The position numbers and the translations under genes are program-made. A stretch of 64,000 bases of DNA from Actinomyces sp. ph3 (GTDB taxonomy: Bacteria; Actinomycetota; Actinomycetes; Actinomycetales; Actinomycetaceae), in the NCBI RefSeq assembly GCF_000308055.1, contig NZ_CAGY01000008.1, positions 62,001 to 126,000 on the forward strand. Direction: 5' to 3'. Shown here in pieces: positions 17,540 to 26,339 of this stretch. The stretch's first letter is position 1. Each line of letters opens with the position of its first letter. The notes under the pieces are model-generated. The model ran no database searches. It saw nothing but the letters and a program-made list of their open reading frames with translations, and had not been told where the DNA came from.

Positions 17540-18604
17540 CTAAAGGAGTTCGTCCTCTCCGCTCTGCGTCAACTGGTCAACCACGTGTTTCACGTCCTGC
17601 GCGCGATTACGGTCAACAACCAAGATTGCGTCCTCTGTAGCGATGACAGCCATATTCGGCGCTCCAACCAAAACAATTTTTTGGCCGGTCAAAGATCGGA
17701 CGAATGAATCAGGGGAATCAATCCGAAGGGCCTGCCCTTCAGAGCTAATCTGTGCAAGCGCGTCAAAATCACCTACGTCTGTCCAGCCCATGTCGGTCGC
17801 TGGAACAACGGCCACTCCCCCCTCGGAGGCAAGCGGTTCGGCGATGGCATGATCGATAGCGATCTTCGTAAGCGTGGGCCATTCTTCGCTCAGGGTCTGA
17901 GCAGAGCTTTCACTTCCCCATTGGCTCCCAATCGCGCTCAGATGTGTATCCATATCGGGATGAAAACGCGTAAGCGCACGGGCAAGAGTTCCTGCGGTCA
18001 TAATGAACATTCCAGCATTCCACAGGTAGCCCTGTTCACAGTACTGCTTCGCGGTCTCTTCATCCGGTTTTTCAACGAAAGAGCGCACAATAGATCCCTT
18101 TTCGGGAGACTCCATTTCAAAGGGGGCTCCTGGGGCGATGTAGCCATAGGCTGTCGAAGGGGTCAGCGGCCTCAGGCCAATCGTGACAACGTAGCCCTTC
18201 TGAGCAACTTCCAGCGCACGTTCCACGCAGTCAAGAAGAACCTGAGGATGAGTAATCGCATGATCAGCCGCGAAAGAAGCAATCGGAGCCTCGTCACCAA
18301 AGCGCTGACGAATGACATAAGCAGCCAAACCGATAGCGGGCATCGAATCGCGCCCCTGAGGCTCGACAAGCACAGTGACATCAAGTCCCTGGGGGATCTG
18401 AGCACGCACGGCTTGTTCATGTGCACGCCCCGTGACAATCGTGAAAGAAGCTGCGATTGGAGCCAGACGGTCAATGGTCTCTTGGAGCAAGCTCTTTCCA
18501 CTCATGCGCAGGTCAAGCAGAAATTTCGGCCGATCCTTACGCGATAGAGGCCACAGCCTAGAGCCCACTCCCCCGGCGGGAATAATGACGTGAAGTCGAT
18601 TCAT
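17540..18604 (-). CDS. manC: Mannose-1-phosphate guanylyltransferase
   Basis: A 354-residue nucleotidyltransferase. The N-terminal signature VIIPAGGVGSRLWPLSRKDRPKFLLDL holds the pyrophosphorylase motif (G-x-G-x-R-L-x-P and PKF), followed by SFAADHAITHP, GLRPLTPSTAYGYI, FVEKPDEETAKQY, NAGMFIM and MGWTDVGDFDAL. It makes GDP-mannose from GTP and mannose-1-phosphate for cell-envelope mannosylation. It is a monofunctional type without a C-terminal isomerase cupin, as in other actinobacteria. It is the first gene of a minus-strand group with BMP and LOG, and begins just downstream of the L25 terminator. Confidence 0.92.
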   Translation of the reverse strand: MNRLHVIIPAGGVGSRLWPLSRKDRPKFLLDLRMSGKSLLQETIDRLAPIAASFTIVTGRAHEQAVRAQIPQGLDVTVLVEPQGRDSMPAIGLAAYVIRQRFGDEAPIASFAADHAITHPQVLLDCVERALEVAQKGYVVTIGLRPLTPSTAYGYIAPGAPFEMESPEKGSIVRSFVEKPDEETAKQYCEQGYLWNAGMFIMTAGTLARALTRFHPDMDTHLSAIGSQWGSESSAQTLSEEWPTLTKIAIDHAIAEPLASEGGVAVVPATDMGWTDVGDFDALAQISSEGQALRIDSPDSFVRSLTGQKIVLVGAPNMAVIATEDAILVVDRNRAQDVKHVVDQLTQSGEDELL

Positions 18605-18622
18605 ACTTCTCAGTGTAATAAA

Positions 18623-18654
18623 AAGGGAGGCTTGCCTAACGGCAAGCCTCCCTT
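18623..18654 (-). terminator. Intrinsic terminator of rplY
   Basis: A perfect 14-bp stem (AAGGGAGGCTTGCC) with loop TAAC, followed on the minus strand by a TTTTTATTA tail. Confidence 0.9.
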
Positions 18655-18667
18655 AAGTGAAGTGAGA

Positions 18668-19261
18668 TCACTCAGCTGATTCTTCAGCAGCCTCGGCGGG
18701 TGCTTCCTCTTCTTCGACCTCGACGACCTCTTCGGAGACGGTGACAACGACAGTCTCGGGATCGAGCTCGGAGACGACGCCCTCGGGGAAGGTCACATCG
18801 GCAACGCGAACGGCGGTGCCGGCCTCGATACCGGTGATGTCAACCTCGATGGACTCGGGGATAGCGGTGGCGGGGGCCTTAACCAGCAGTGCGAACTCTT
18901 CCTGAGTGTGCTGGGTGCCGGCTGCGGACTCACCGATGATCGAAACGGGAACCTCGACGTCGACCACTTCGCCGGCCTTGACGGCCAGGAAGTCGGCGTG
19001 GAGAAGATCGCGAGAAACGGGGTGACGCTGAACTTCCTTCACCAGAGCAAGCTGCTTCTTGCCCTCGATGACCAGCTCGAGCAGAGCATTCTTCTGGCCA
19101 CGGACAGCCAGGAAGAGCTCGTGAGCGGGGAGATCAACGTGAACGGGCTCGCCACCGTGACCGTAAAGGACACCGGGGACCAGGCCGGCGCGACGTGCGC
19201 GACGTGCTGCACCCTTACCAAATTCAGAACGGGTCTGTGCGACCAGCGTGGGGTTGCTCAT
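18668..19261 (-). CDS. rplY: 50S ribosomal protein L25/general stress protein Ctc
   Basis: A 197-residue L25 of the long, two-domain Ctc type: an N-terminal 5S-rRNA-binding domain (about 1-90, SEFGKGAARRARRAGLVPGVLYGHGGEPVHV) and the C-terminal TL5-like domain, ending in an acidic tail rich in Glu (VEVEEEEAPAEAAEE). It binds 5S rRNA in the large subunit. The start at 19261 is fixed by a strong GAAGGAGG site and the conserved MSNPTLVAQTRSEFG start. It follows prs by about 137 bases; a GGCGC-TTTC-GCGCC hairpin (19344-19357) lies between them and may modulate readthrough. Confidence 0.95.
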   Translation of the reverse strand: MSNPTLVAQTRSEFGKGAARRARRAGLVPGVLYGHGGEPVHVDLPAHELFLAVRGQKNALLELVIEGKKQLALVKEVQRHPVSRDLLHADFLAVKAGEVVDVEVPVSIIGESAAGTQHTQEEFALLVKAPATAIPESIEVDITGIEAGTAVRVADVTFPEGVVSELDPETVVVTVSEEVVEVEEEEAPAEAAEESAE

Positions 19262-19398
19262 GAGAGCCTCCTTCAAATAGTTCATTCCACGCACCGGCGC
19301 TAGGAATCTGAAGGATAACCCTACAGAAAGCCCTGTCGATAACGGCGCTTTCGCGCCCTCGCCGGAGCAACCTAGCCAGAATAGCGCGTTTTGAGGCC

Positions 19399-20379
19399 TC
19401 AGGCGACCCCATCAAAGAGAGATGTGACCGATCCATCGTCGAAAACCTCGCGGATTGCACGTGCAAGCAGAGGAGCAATCGGCAGGATTGTCAGATTATC
19501 GAAACGCTTCTCAAGTGCAATGGGCAGGGTGTCGGTAACGATCACTTCCTGGGCACCGCATTCGGAAAGACGCTGAGCTGCAGGATCGGACAAAATACCG
19601 TGGGTTGCAGCAACGATAACGGAGGAGGCACCCGCATTCATCACAACCTTAACGGCCTCAGAAATGGTGCCAGCGGTGTCGATCATGTCATCGACCATCA
19701 CACACTGCTTACCCGCAACATCGCCAACAACGCGGTTAGCAACAGCTACGTTGGGACGGGTGGTATCGCGAGTCTTGTGGACGAAAGCCAAGGGGCATCC
19801 ACCCAGCTTTGCTGACCACTTCTCTGCGACGCGAATACGACCGGCGTCGGGCGAGACCATGCAGACATTGGACGGATCAACGCGCGAGCGCACGTAGTCA
19901 ACCAGGACGGGCATCGCCCAGAGGTGGTCAACCGGACCGTCAAAGAAGCCCTGTTCCTGCGAAGCGTGCAGGTCAACACTCATGATGCGATCCGCACCCG
20001 CCGTCTTGTACAGATCAGCAATAAGGCGGGCAGAAATAGGTTCGCGCCCCAGGTGTTTCTTATCCTGGCGCGCGTAGGGGTAATAGGGGGCGACTGCGGT
20101 AATGCGCTTGGCCGATGCTCGCTTCGCCGCATCGATCATCAAGAGCTGTTCCATCAGCCACTTATTCACTTCACCGGTATGCGATTGCAGGACGAAGACA
20201 TCCGCACCACGTACTGATTCGTTAAAACGAACGTAGGTTTCCCCACTGGCGAAGTCATAGGCGGTCGTCGGAGAAACTCCGCAACCCAACTCTTCGCCAA
20301 CCTGCTGGGCGAGTTCAATGTGTGCTCGACCCGATACAAGAACCAGACGCTTTTCACCGCTGGTTACCAGCCCCGTCAT
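19399..20379 (-). CDS. prs: Ribose-phosphate pyrophosphokinase
   Basis: A 326-residue PRPP synthase. LVLVSGRAHIELAQQV, FASGETYVRFNESVRGADVF, TAVAPYYPYARQDKK with the ATP-binding flexible-loop residues, SVDLHASQEQGFF (divalent cation site) and VMVDDMIDTAGTI (PRPP-binding loop) are all in place. It makes PRPP from ribose-5-phosphate and ATP for purine, pyrimidine, histidine and tryptophan pathways, so it also feeds TrpD in this window. It lies downstream of glmU on the same strand, the usual glmU-prs order in Gram-positive bacteria. Confidence 0.97.
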   Translation of the reverse strand: MTGLVTSGEKRLVLVSGRAHIELAQQVGEELGCGVSPTTAYDFASGETYVRFNESVRGADVFVLQSHTGEVNKWLMEQLLMIDAAKRASAKRITAVAPYYPYARQDKKHLGREPISARLIADLYKTAGADRIMSVDLHASQEQGFFDGPVDHLWAMPVLVDYVRSRVDPSNVCMVSPDAGRIRVAEKWSAKLGGCPLAFVHKTRDTTRPNVAVANRVVGDVAGKQCVMVDDMIDTAGTISEAVKVVMNAGASSVIVAATHGILSDPAAQRLSECGAQEVIVTDTLPIALEKRFDNLTILPIAPLLARAIREVFDDGSVTSLFDGVA

Positions 20380-20432
20380 GCGGTATGTCCCTCCCGTTTA
20401 TGCGGACTTTTTTCGTCGAGCAGTATCCTTGT

Positions 20433-21464
20433 TCACCGTTCGATCGAAGTAAAAGGCGCTACTATCGTATCGCCTTCTAGGCGTGTGTTACTGACCCAGG
20501 CGGCAGGCACTCGGCACCCCGGCCCGACCTGCGCATTCGTCAGTGTTGTTCCCGGGCCAATTTCGCAGCCCGTGGCGATCTCGGTGCGACCGCGCAGAAC
20601 AGTGTTGGGATAGATCGTTGTATCCGCGTCAATGCGGACATCGCACTCGATCCATGTGCTTGAGGGATCCACAATGGAAACGCCTGAACGCATGTGCTCC
20701 ACGCAGATCCTACGGTTCATTTCTGCGGCCAATTCGGCAAGCTGGATCCGGTCGTTGCAACCCTGCGCCATCCATTGATCCTCAAGAATGACACCGTTTG
20801 TCACGCGGTCCGCTTGGTATGCCTGGGCAAGAACATCCGTGAGGTAAACCTCACCCTGATTGTTATTGGTCCCAACGTGCATCAATGCGTCGCGAAGGAA
20901 CTCACCATCAAATGCGTAGATCCCAGCGTTGATTTCGCGGATCTGACGCTCTGCTTCAGATGCATCTTTTTGTTCGACAATCCGGCAGACATCGCCGCTG
21001 GCATCGTCACGGATGATCCGCCCGTAGCCGGTGGGGTCATCAACAATTGTCGTCAAGACTGACACTGTTGCACCGCGCTCATCATGAGAGCGAACAAGAG
21101 CATTCAGAGTGTCTGCATCAAGCATGGGAACATCGCCGTAAGTCACCAAGATCGTGCCCGAAAGGCTATGCCCGCGACGCAGAAGCTCATCAAGAGCACA
21201 TTGCACCGCACGACCGGTTCCGGGGATATCATCCTGGTCTGCAATGATCACATCGGGGTTGTTGCGCAGGATTTCCGCAGCGACGAGTTCGCGCTGGTGA
21301 CGAACAACCGCAACAAGATGATCGGGGTGAGTCCCCGCAGCTGCGTGCAGCGCGTGACCGATCATTGAACGCCCAACGACTGGATGAACAACCTTGGGAA
21401 GGGAAGACTTCATTCGGGTTCCGGCGCCGGCGGCCAGAACAATCACTGCTGTGGGAGTAGTCAT
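20433..21464 (-). CDS. glmU: GlmU-type UDP-GlcNAc pyrophosphorylase lacking the acetyltransferase end
   Basis: A 343-residue protein. The uridyltransferase domain is complete: VIVLAAGAGTRMKSSLPKVV, IIADQDDIPGTGRAVQCALD, LVTYGDVPMLDADTL, DPTGYGRIIRD, VEQKDAS, INAGIYAF and NQGEVYLTDV. After a linker only about 80 residues of left-handed beta-helix follow (WIECDVRIDADTTIYPNTVLRGR onward), and the frame ends at FTSIER. Full-length GlmU has about 110-130 more residues that hold the acetyl-CoA site and catalytic His. Only 53 bases separate this stop from prs, and I see no continuation in another frame. The glucosamine-1-phosphate acetylation must therefore be done elsewhere, or not by this protein. 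Confidence 0.85.
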   Translation of the reverse strand: MTTPTAVIVLAAGAGTRMKSSLPKVVHPVVGRSMIGHALHAAAGTHPDHLVAVVRHQRELVAAEILRNNPDVIIADQDDIPGTGRAVQCALDELLRRGHSLSGTILVTYGDVPMLDADTLNALVRSHDERGATVSVLTTIVDDPTGYGRIIRDDASGDVCRIVEQKDASEAERQIREINAGIYAFDGEFLRDALMHVGTNNNQGEVYLTDVLAQAYQADRVTNGVILEDQWMAQGCNDRIQLAELAAEMNRRICVEHMRSGVSIVDPSSTWIECDVRIDADTTIYPNTVLRGRTEIATGCEIGPGTTLTNAQVGPGCRVPAAWVSNTRLEGDTIVAPFTSIER

Positions 21465-21493
21465 GTCGCCCTTTCACGCGCGCTCATCCTGAG

Positions 21494-21564
21494 CTCCGCC
21501 CCTAGGATTCGAACCTAGACTAAAGGCACCAAAAACCTCTGTGCTGCCGTTACACCAAGGCGGA
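21494..21564 (-). tRNA. tRNA-Gln (anticodon TTG)
   Basis: The minus strand folds into a full cloverleaf: acceptor TCCGCCT/GGGCGGA, D-arm around GTGTAACGGCAGCAC, anticodon arm GAGGT-TTTTGGT-GCCTT with TTG at positions 34-36, and T-arm CTAGG-TTCGAAT-CCTAG. The discriminator is G and the 3' CCA is not encoded. It lies about 30 bases upstream of glmU on the same strand and may be cotranscribed with it. Confidence 0.95.
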
Positions 21565-21644
21565 AGGACACATAGATTGTGCCATAAACACACCGTGTTA
21601 TGCCATCTAGAACCTCCAACACCGTCTGCGTGTACGGTTAAGAC

Positions 21645-22277
21645 ATGGCCGAGAAGCGGATGAGAATGAGCGCTTTTGCGCGTCGCGAGCAACTAGTTGC
21701 CGTGGGACGTGCGACTTTTGCCTCAAAAGGATTTGATGGCACCAGTGTCGAGGAAATTGCTGCTCAGGCAAAGATCTCAAAACCCGTGATTTATGAACAT
21801 TTCGGGGGAAAAGAAGGCCTCTACGCCGTCATTGTGGACCGCGAAGTCCAGGCACTCATGAACGCATTGGAAGCCGCTTTGGATTCCCACAAGCGCCCGC
21901 GAATGATCCTTGAGGATTCAGCACTTGCCCTGCTCAGCTACATCGAGTCCCATACGGATGGTTTCCGAATTCTGGTGCGTGATGCCCCGCAGAATTCAAC
22001 CTCCGGCTCTTACTCTTCGCTGCTTGGAGATGTCGCCATTAAGGTTGAGCACCTCTTAGCCGAGCAGTTTTCTCAGGCGAATATGAGCCCCAAGTGGGCT
22101 CCCCTGTACGCACAAATGCTAGTCGGCCTGATTGCACAGGTAGGACAGTGGTGGCTGGACGAGCGCCGAATGAGCAAGGAAGAGGTCGCCTCACACGTCG
22201 TTAACCTTGTGTGGAACGGTATGCGCAATCTGCGCCCCTCCCCCATCCTCATGACTTCCGCGGACGAGGCCAAGTAG
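21645..22277 (+). CDS. TetR/AcrR family transcriptional regulator
   Basis: A 210-residue regulator. Residues about 10-58 form the TetR helix-turn-helix (RREQLVAVGRATFASKGFDG, TSVEEIAAQAKISKPVIYEHFGGKEGLYAVIV). The ligand-binding C-terminal half includes a WWLDERRMSKEEVASHVVNLVWNGMRNL segment common in actinobacterial members that stand alone. It is divergent from tRNA-Gln/glmU and convergent with the alpha-amylase gene, 11 bases from its end. There is no Shine-Dalgarno sequence before ATG 21645, so it may be leaderless. The ligand and target genes cannot be inferred. Confidence 0.9.
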   Translation: MAEKRMRMSAFARREQLVAVGRATFASKGFDGTSVEEIAAQAKISKPVIYEHFGGKEGLYAVIVDREVQALMNALEAALDSHKRPRMILEDSALALLSYIESHTDGFRILVRDAPQNSTSGSYSSLLGDVAIKVEHLLAEQFSQANMSPKWAPLYAQMLVGLIAQVGQWWLDERRMSKEEVASHVVNLVWNGMRNLRPSPILMTSADEAK

Positions 22278-22288
22278 CAGTTCTCCCC

Positions 22289-23773
22289 TTACAGGCGCGC
22301 GGCCTCGGGAAAGTAAACGGAAAGGCCACCATCGGAAACCGGGAAAGTTGCCCACCCGTCTTCTTCGATAACGACGGCCGGGTGCTCGCCAATAGCGCAC
22401 ACCCAGGTCTCACCCGCGCGCCAGTTCCCAAGGAATAAACGCTTCTCACCGGCAAGTCGGTCTGAGAGGATGACAGCGCAACCAGTTGATGGGTCACCTT
22501 CGATTCCTTGGCGAGAAAAACCAACGACATCGGGATCATCAAATGCATCGAACTGTGGGCCTTGAGCGGCGGCCTTCCGCGCACGCATGAGGAAGGGCAA
22601 TTCACTCACAGCGGGAAGAGAATCACCGCTACCCAGAAGGTCTCCCCAAAAAACGCAGGGCACTCCACTATCACGCAGCAGAATCAAGGCGTAAGCGGAA
22701 AGTTTAAACCAAGGGGCGACAGTGGACTCTAGTGACTGTCCAGGTTGCGTGTCGTGGTTTTCAACGAAAGTGACGGCCCGTTCTGGGCGAGTCCCAACCA
22801 GGGTATTAGCAAAAAGCTGCGAGAGATCAAAATTCCCATCTGAGACAGAAGCCTCGTGGAAGTGGAAATGCAATGGGACATCAAAAAGCGCAACATCGGG
22901 GACTCGGTCAAGGTAGGAGCACAGCTGCCCCACGTCGTAGCTCCAATACTCCCCGACCGCGGGAAGAAGTTTGCCGGTTGTTTGACGTAAATTTGGCAGC
23001 CATCGTGCAAAGAAATCTGAACCGATGTGTTTTACGGCATCCAACCGCAGGGCATCGACGCCCGTAGTTTCGATGTACCAGCGGCCCCAACGGTCTAATT
23101 CCTCATTGACCTGCGGTGAAGAGACATCAACATCGCAGCCCATGAGGTAGTCGTAGTTGCCCAGCTCCTCACCGGCAGTGGGGTCCCATTCTTTACCGTC
23201 AAAAAGCCAGACAGCGTTGCTCTTCGTATTTTCGTCCCAATCAATACCGTTAAAGCATTGCCAATCCCATTGGAAATCGGAGTAAGCTCCAGCCCGACCT
23301 GGGAAAGTAAAACGGGTCCATGCTCGGATCGTTTCTTCATCGGAGATCACCTGCATTCGGTTCCCCGGATCGACCTTGCGCGCTCGAACATCTTCGGTCT
23401 CATCCCCACCCAGGCGATGGTTAAAGACAATATCGGCAATTACGTGAATACCCGCGGCATGAAGGGCATCAATGGCAGCCAGATACTCTTCCTTTGTCCC
23501 GTACTTTGTCCCAACGCTTCCCTTTTGGTCGAACTCACCCAAGTCATACATGTCATAGACCCCGTAGCCGACATCTTCGCGTCCCATATATCCCTTATAG
23601 GCGGGCGGAAGCCAGACACCTTCAATTCCCAGATCCGCAAGGTCCTTCGCCGAAGCGGCAATGCTCCTCCACAGGCTTTGATCGGCGGGGAGATCCCACG
23701 CAAAGGCTTGCAAAAGCAGATGATCGTGAAAATCTTGCGGCTGCGTATCTGATGGGGTGTGTTCTTCGCTCAC
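22289..23773 (-). CDS. Cytoplasmic alpha-amylase (GH13)
   Basis: A 494-residue glycoside hydrolase without a signal peptide. The four GH13 regions are clear: DIVFNH, DALRLDAVKH with nucleophile D245, GEYW with acid E275, and FVENHDTQ with D341. Together with the FQWDWQCFNGIDWDE segment this resembles cytoplasmic alpha-amylases of the E. coli AmyS/GH13_5 type, which degrade maltodextrins or glycogen to smaller oligosaccharides. It may work with the glucan phosphorylase whose start is at the left edge and with the phosphosugar mutase that follows upstream on the same strand. The C-terminal all-beta domain is present (WRAGETWVCAIGEH). Confidence 0.92.
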   Translation of the reverse strand: MSEEHTPSDTQPQDFHDHLLLQAFAWDLPADQSLWRSIAASAKDLADLGIEGVWLPPAYKGYMGREDVGYGVYDMYDLGEFDQKGSVGTKYGTKEEYLAAIDALHAAGIHVIADIVFNHRLGGDETEDVRARKVDPGNRMQVISDEETIRAWTRFTFPGRAGAYSDFQWDWQCFNGIDWDENTKSNAVWLFDGKEWDPTAGEELGNYDYLMGCDVDVSSPQVNEELDRWGRWYIETTGVDALRLDAVKHIGSDFFARWLPNLRQTTGKLLPAVGEYWSYDVGQLCSYLDRVPDVALFDVPLHFHFHEASVSDGNFDLSQLFANTLVGTRPERAVTFVENHDTQPGQSLESTVAPWFKLSAYALILLRDSGVPCVFWGDLLGSGDSLPAVSELPFLMRARKAAAQGPQFDAFDDPDVVGFSRQGIEGDPSTGCAVILSDRLAGEKRLFLGNWRAGETWVCAIGEHPAVVIEEDGWATFPVSDGGLSVYFPEAARL

Positions 23774-23894
23774 ATCTTTATCCTGCCAGCCTCGTTTGTT
23801 TGCCGCGAGTCAACCACGCACAAGTGGAAATAGAGCGAACGATAATGGAACAGCAAATCCCAGACGGTAGCATCGCAAGGAAGCGAATAAGACT

Positions 23895-23924
23895 GGTGGG
23901 CGCCGCCCGTAGGCGACACCCACC
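23895..23924 (-). terminator. Terminator between the phosphosugar mutase and amylase genes
   Basis: GGTGGG and CCCACC enclose a CGCC/GGCG pair with a small bulge. It lies 63 bases beyond the mutase stop. In the 213-base gap I see nothing else of note apart from likely amylase promoter sequence. Confidence 0.6.
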
Positions 23925-23986
23925 AAAGGTTTTTCACGCCGCGGCTACTGTGCGCGCTGCTCAGCCGCTGCGGCCTCGGAACTTAT

Positions 23987-25663
23987 TCAGATCCCGATCG
24001 CAGCGCCAAACTCAGCCTTGATGCTTTCTAGGCGAGCGCGAGCGGCTTCCCAAGGGACCTCGGCTCCTTCCTCAACGGGAAGAATCACTTCCAAATAGCA
24101 CTTGAGCTTAGGTTCGGTGCCCGAAGGACGTGCGATCACGCGGTCTCCAGCGGTGGTGGTGACCATCAGTGCATCTGTTCCAGGAAGGCCGTCCCACCCC
24201 TTCGACAGGTCCACGACGCCTTCAACCTCAGCACCGGCAAGGGTTGTCGACGGCTGAGCACGCAGGCGCTGCATTCCTTCAGCAATAAGCTCCAGTCGAT
24301 CGACGCGGAAGGTCAAGGGAGCGGTCACGTGCAGGCCATACAGGCGTGCCATGCGTTCCAATTCATCCTTCGCACTGCGGCCCTGAGTCTTGAGCTCCGC
24401 GAAAAGGGAGGCTGCGACGACGGATGTTGCAATACCGTCCTTATCGCGTACACGCGAAGGATCGGGGCAGAAACCGATTGCTTCCTCGTAGCCGAAGTAG
24501 AGGCCAGGAACGCGGGCAATCCACTTAAAGCCGGTCAGCGTGTGCTGGTACTTCAAACCGTGCCCCTCAGCGATCTTGCCCAAAAGTCGCGAGGAGACAA
24601 TCGAGTTCGCAAAAACCGCGTCCGAAGGTGCGCTCTGCGCGCGGAATTCACCCAGCAATGACCCGATCTCATCACCGGAGAGCTGACGCCAACCGGTCGC
24701 AGATTCACTGTCGGGGACAGCAAGTGCACAGCGGTCAGCATCGGGATCAACAGCAATGATCAGATCCGATCCGTGCGCGGCGGCGTGCGCGATTGCCAGG
24801 TCCAACGCCCCGGGTTCTTCCGGGTTCGGGAAAGAGACTGTCGGGAAATCCGGATCCGGATCGGTCTGCTCGGCAACCAGAGTGACATTGGTGAAGCCGG
24901 CTTCTTCCAGGACCTTCTTGGTGAGCGCAGCACCCACGCCGTGCATTCCCGTCAGAGTAATCCCCAGGTCCGCCTTGCTTTCAGAGCTTCCCGAGGCCAA
25001 CGAGGCTGCGCGGGCAATGTAGTCTTCGCGGGGATCCACATTGACGATGAGTTCATCATTTTGTGCAATTTGATCGGCAAAGGGGGCAGAAGCAATCGCT
25101 GAGGCGATCTCTGCGTCAAAGGGAGGAACGATCTGGACGCCCTGACCGGCATCCGTCACGACTGTTCCACCCAAATAGACCTTGTAGCCGTTATCTCGGG
25201 GAGGATTGTGCGAGGCGGTCACCATGATTCCCGCATCCGCGTCCAGTTCGCGCACCGAGAAAGCGGTGAGCGGGGTTGGGTTCATCAGGGGAAGCAAGAG
25301 CACCTCGCATCCCGCTGCCGAGGCCACACGCGCGGCTGCGTGAGCGAAGTCAACCGAACCGTAGCGGGCATCGCATCCGATGACGACACGCGGCGTGCGC
25401 GGAGCATGCTTAAGGAGCACTGCACACAAGCCCGCCGTCGCGCGGATAACAACCGCAAGGTTCATCCGAGACTCGCCGGCACCGATCTCACCACGCAGGC
25501 CAGCGGTACCGAATTGCAAGGGACCATTCATGGCACGTGCAAGTTCGAGTTCTGCGTCCTGATCGCCTTCGCGAGCGGCCTGGACCAATGATCCGAGCTC
25601 TTCGGCGGTTACGGGATCCGGATCGTGATCAGCCCACTGTTGGGCACGTTCAATAAGGTTCAT
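23987..25663 (-). CDS. Phosphosugar mutase (phosphopentomutase/phosphoglucomutase type)
   Basis: A 558-residue alpha-D-phosphohexomutase superfamily enzyme. It has the phosphoserine loop TASHNPPRDNGYKVY, the metal loop VDPDADRCALAV, the sugar-binding GYEEAIGF and the phosphate-binding RPSGTEPKLKCYLE. Long versions of this family (PGM2-like) interconvert ribose-1-P/ribose-5-P or deoxyribose-1-P/deoxyribose-5-P, as well as glucose phosphates. Its start is two bases after the deoC stop, at the end of the nucleoside operon. That position argues for phosphopentomutase, supplying deoxyribose-5-phosphate for DeoC. It follows no recognisable separate deoB. Substrate preference cannot be read from the sequence alone. 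Confidence 0.88.
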   Translation of the reverse strand: MNLIERAQQWADHDPDPVTAEELGSLVQAAREGDQDAELELARAMNGPLQFGTAGLRGEIGAGESRMNLAVVIRATAGLCAVLLKHAPRTPRVVIGCDARYGSVDFAHAAARVASAAGCEVLLLPLMNPTPLTAFSVRELDADAGIMVTASHNPPRDNGYKVYLGGTVVTDAGQGVQIVPPFDAEIASAIASAPFADQIAQNDELIVNVDPREDYIARAASLASGSSESKADLGITLTGMHGVGAALTKKVLEEAGFTNVTLVAEQTDPDPDFPTVSFPNPEEPGALDLAIAHAAAHGSDLIIAVDPDADRCALAVPDSESATGWRQLSGDEIGSLLGEFRAQSAPSDAVFANSIVSSRLLGKIAEGHGLKYQHTLTGFKWIARVPGLYFGYEEAIGFCPDPSRVRDKDGIATSVVAASLFAELKTQGRSAKDELERMARLYGLHVTAPLTFRVDRLELIAEGMQRLRAQPSTTLAGAEVEGVVDLSKGWDGLPGTDALMVTTTAGDRVIARPSGTEPKLKCYLEVILPVEEGAEVPWEAARARLESIKAEFGAAIGI

Positions 25664-25665
25664 AT

Positions 25666-26319
25666 TCAGTCCTCAAGGCCTTCAAGAATTGCTGCGGTTG
25701 CAGACACACCCAAACGGTTTGCGCCGGCATTGATCATGGCGACAGCGGTCTCTGCATTGCGGATACCGCCCGAGGCCTTCACCCCGACGCCCTCGCCCAC
25801 GGTCTCACGCATGAGCTTCACCGCGTGAACGGATGCTCCACCTGCAGGGTGGAAACCAGTTGAGGTCTTGACAAAATCTGCACCGGCAGCGACCGCCGCA
25901 CGGCAGACTGCAACGATTTCTTCATCGTTCAAGGCCGCCGATTCGATGATGACCTTCAGGACCTTACCCGCGGGAATCTCCGCGCGGACGGCTCGGATTT
26001 CGTCTTCGACCTGATCGAACTTGCCTTCTTTTGCCAGGGCAATATTGATGACCATATCGATCTCGTCAGCACCATCGGCAATAGCCTGTTTGGCTTCGTA
26101 AGCCTTGACATTCGGCTTCACTGCCCCCGAAGGGAAGCCCACGACGCAGGCGACCTTCAGTCCTTCGGGCACCTCAAGCGGGAGCATCGATGGGGACACG
26201 CACACGGAATAGGTACCAAAACGTGCACCTTCCTCAACGATTCGCGCGACATCGGCGCTAGTGGCCTCGGGCTTGAGGATCGTGTGGTCGATCAGATGTG
26301 CAACTTCAGACTTCTTCAT
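25666..26319 (-). CDS. deoC: Deoxyribose-phosphate aldolase
   Basis: A 217-residue class I aldolase that splits 2-deoxyribose-5-phosphate into acetaldehyde and glyceraldehyde-3-phosphate. [10 protein letters not shown] at the start, [34 protein letters not shown] with the catalytic Asp, [10 protein letters not shown], and [15 protein letters not shown] with the Schiff-base Lys are all typical. It sits between deoD and the mutase in the nucleoside catabolic operon, with a ribosome binding site in the short gap. Length is standard. Confidence 0.96.
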   Translation of the reverse strand: MKKSEVAHLIDHTILKPEATSADVARIVEEGARFGTYSVCVSPSMLPLEVPEGLKVACVVGFPSGAVKPNVKAYEAKQAIADGADEIDMVINIALAKEGKFDQVEDEIRAVRAEIPAGKVLKVIIESAALNDEEIVAVCRAAVAAGADFVKTSTGFHPAGGASVHAVKLMRETVGEGVGVKASGGIRNAETAVAMINAGANRLGVSATAAILEGLED

Positions 26320-26339
26320 ACTTTTCCTTTTTTAGGTCC

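Noticed and set aside
20380-20432. A frameshift that would restore the missing GlmU acetyltransferase domain
   Set aside because: The gap to prs is only 53 bases, far too short for the missing 110-130 residues in any frame.
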